From contig JAISNV010000015.1 of assembly GCA_031276035.1 (NCBI GenBank), forward strand, positions 1 to 55,224: a DNA stretch of 55,224 nucleotides. The letters run 5' to 3'. Source of the stretch: Bacteroidales bacterium. GTDB taxonomy: Bacteria > Bacteroidota > Bacteroidia > Bacteroidales > BM520. Below the pieces are notes generated by a model, which saw nothing but the letters and a program-made list of their open reading frames with translations, made no database searches and was not told the origin of the DNA. The translations under genes and the position numbers were made by a program. Below are positions 53,680 through 55,224 of the stretch, in pieces; the first letter of the stretch is position 1, and each line of letters opens with the position of its first letter.

Positions 53680-54939
53680 TTATATTAATTCGGGGAATTT
53701 TGGAATATTGCCAGTTTCATAAACACCGGAATCTAACTTAGCTTTTACTTTTCCAAAAGCATTTAAAGTGTACTCAACATCTTCTAAAGTATGAGCTGCT
53801 GTTGGGATTAATCGAAAGATAATTTCGCCTTTCGGAATAACAGGATAAACAACAATTGAACAGAAAATATTGTAATGTTCTCTTAATTCCAGAGCTAAAT
53901 TAGTTGCCTCTGAAACACTTCCGTTAAGAAAAACTGGGGTAACGCATGATTGAGTTCTTCCAAGATTAAATCCTCTTTCTCTTAATCCCGATTGTAATGC
54001 GTTAACAATCTTCCATAAGTTTTCCTTTAATTCCGGCATATTACGAACCATTTCAAGTCGTTTCAGTGCTCCTATAGTCATAGGCATAGGCAAAGATTTG
54101 GCGTATATTTGTGACCTCATATTGTATTTTAGAAAATCGATGATATATTTATCTGCAGCAACAAAAGCGCCGATTCCGGCAAAAGATTTTGCAAAAGTAC
54201 CGAAATAAACATCTATTTGATCTTGAACGCCATAATGTTCTCCTGTACCTGCACCTGTTGCGCCCATAGTACCTAAACCATGCGCATCATCAACCAAAAG
54301 TCTGAAATTATATTTTTTCTTTAATTCGGCAACGCCTTTTAAATTACCGACGGCACCCGACATTCCGAAAACACCTTCGGTTATAACAAGAACACCGCCG
54401 CCTTGTTCATCAGCTAAACGAGTTGCATTAATCAAACGTTTTTCTAAGCTTTCCATGTCATTATGCGCATAACTAAAACGTTTAGAATTTGTCATACGCA
54501 TTCCGTCAATAATACAAGCATGTGCTTCCGCATCGTAAACAATAACATCACGACCACGTTTATCACACAGGCAATCAATAATTGAAGTCATTCCCTGGTA
54601 ACCGAAATTCAAAAGGTATGCCGCTTCTTTTTGCTCAAATGCAGCAAGTTCATTTTCGAGTTGAATATGATATTTTGTTTGTCCAGACATTGCTCTGGCA
54701 CCCATCGGATAAGCCATTCCATATTTCTCACACGCTTCGGCATCCGCTTTTCTAACTTCCGGATGATTAGCTAAACCTAAATAATTATTAATACTCCATA
54801 CCAGGCGTTCCTTACCGTTAAACATCATACGGGGACCAAGTTCACCCTCTAATTGAGGAAAAATAAAATAGCCTTCTGCCATTTTTTGATATTGTCCTAA
54901 CGGACCAGCATCTTTTGAAAATTTGTCAAATAAATCCAT
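53680..54939 (-). CDS. PLP-dependent alpha-oxoamine synthase family enzyme (KBL/serine palmitoyltransferase-like)
   Basis: 419 residues. The fold-type I landmarks are present: VWSINNYLGLANHPEVRKAD, YPMGARAMSGQTKYHIQLENELA, YDAEAHACIIDGMRM, VDDAHGLGTMGATGAG, and the PLP lysine in YFGTFAKSFAGIGAFVAADK. The family condenses an amino acid with an acyl-CoA (serine palmitoyltransferase, 2-amino-3-ketobutyrate CoA ligase). Bacteroidota that make sphingolipids have close paralogues. The MAYPMGARAMSGQ region departs from the typical G-x-G-S-R-x-x-x-G-x form, so the exact substrate should not be assumed. A TATCTTTG box lies 24 bp upstream. Confidence 0.88.
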   Translation of the reverse strand: MDLFDKFSKDAGPLGQYQKMAEGYFIFPQLEGELGPRMMFNGKERLVWSINNYLGLANHPEVRKADAEACEKYGMAYPMGARAMSGQTKYHIQLENELAAFEQKEAAYLLNFGYQGMTSIIDCLCDKRGRDVIVYDAEAHACIIDGMRMTNSKRFSYAHNDMESLEKRLINATRLADEQGGGVLVITEGVFGMSGAVGNLKGVAELKKKYNFRLLVDDAHGLGTMGATGAGTGEHYGVQDQIDVYFGTFAKSFAGIGAFVAADKYIIDFLKYNMRSQIYAKSLPMPMTIGALKRLEMVRNMPELKENLWKIVNALQSGLRERGFNLGRTQSCVTPVFLNGSVSEATNLALELREHYNIFCSIVVYPVIPKGEIIFRLIPTAAHTLEDVEYTLNAFGKVKAKLDSGVYETGNIPKFPELI

Positions 54940-54962
54940 ATATAATTATTTTTTACAATCTG

Positions 54963-54970
54963 CAAAGATA
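54963..54970 (-). promoter_or_regulatory. -7 promoter element of the alpha-oxoamine synthase gene
   Basis: The reverse complement is TATCTTTG, an exact TAnnTTTG, 23 bp before the ATG. No clear TTG is seen at the ideal spacing. Confidence 0.5.
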
Positions 54971-55109
54971 GCTTTTTTAAATTAAGAATTATGGGTTAAA
55001 AATTAAGATTTTTTGAAATAAAATTTATTATTAAAACGAATGTATTACTTCGTATTTATAAATAAGATAAAAAGCTGTTTTAGATAATAATATACAATCA
55101 ATGCTTCAC

Positions 55110-55224
55110 TTACTCACTAACAACAAACTTCCTAATGAACTTCTTTTCATTATTCCGGATAACCAAAATATAAATACCCCGCGATAAACCAGATACATTA
55201 TACTTATACCGATAGACCCGTTCG
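55110..55224 (-). CDS. C-terminal end of a type IX secretion cargo protein (T9SS sorting domain), partial
   Basis: The last 37 codons before a TAA at 55110-55112 read RVYRYKYNVSGLSRGIYILV and then IRNNEKKFIRKFVVSE, the typical end of the type A C-terminal sorting domain (YDVSxLxxGIYxLxI...KKxIxKxVV). This domain directs proteins through the outer membrane by the PorSS/T9SS pathway and is then cleaved. The body of the protein lies beyond the window edge. Confidence 0.85.
   Translation of the reverse strand, partial: ERVYRYKYNVSGLSRGIYILVIRNNEKKFIRKFVVSE

Overview
This window is AT-rich chromosomal DNA from an anaerobic-type member of the Bacteroidota, most likely Bacteroidales. The evidence is Bacteroidota-type promoters (TTG about 19 nt before TAnnTTTG), the Bacteroidales ATP synthase gene order (atpD-C-x-B-E-F-H-A-G), a type IX secretion sorting domain at the right edge, and surface proteins with PKD and repeat modules at the left edge. 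The sequence alone does not give the genus.

Layout. 1-2337: 5' part of a large secreted IgGFc-binding/PKD/repeat protein (minus). 2549-3436: BASS-family transporter. 3591-10698: complete F1Fo ATP synthase operon (minus). 10738-11790: two small unknown membrane or exported proteins. 12009-16880: TetR regulator plus a giant 2-hydroxyacyl-CoA dehydratase activase-like protein, behind a perfect 18-bp palindrome. 17119-41800: an extracellular contractile injection system (eCIS, Afp/PVC/AlgoCIS-like) on the plus strand. 41992-55224: housekeeping genes (trmD, ftcD, tRNA-Asp, wbpB, a vanZ-like gene, wbpD, rimO, folA, an M16 lipoprotein peptidase, an alpha-oxoamine synthase), a REP-associated-type transposase, and the C-terminus of a T9SS cargo protein.

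The eCIS locus reads: DUF4255 cap protein, unknown, sheath, tube, second tube, DUF5908 microprotein, LysM-type tube/baseplate protein, VgrG-like spike, PAAR tip, gp25 baseplate, effector remnant, baseplate J-like protein, (antisense four-helix-bundle gene), unknown eCIS protein, Afp12-like baseplate protein, effector 1, tape measure protein, effector 2, (antisense HU-like gene), AAA+ ATPase. Both effectors share a leader of about 35 residues and a DUF4157 zincin-like domain (HEAWH). Their C-termini differ: effector 1 ends in a LanM-dehydratase/kinase-like domain, and effector 2 ends in an unrecognised domain.

The most unusual signal is a family of heptanucleotide repeats (GGTGAAA/TTTCACC and close variants), seen only from about 20.5 to 41.8 kb, that is, inside the eCIS locus. 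They fill most intergenic gaps there, supply several stop codons, and also sit in frame inside genes as palindromic cassettes: N-terminus of gp25, linker of each effector, two linkers of the tape measure protein, and a linker of the AAA+ ATPase. A 39-bp core is almost identical in three unrelated contexts (25553, 37937, 40790). It is in frame in two, and in the third one heptamer fewer puts it in a different frame. This looks like a protein-coding palindromic element, comparable in principle to Rickettsia palindromic elements, and may drive effector-module shuffling or frame switching. A second dispersed motif (TARACTTAGAAAGT) clusters at 43.4-50.7 kb around the transposase.
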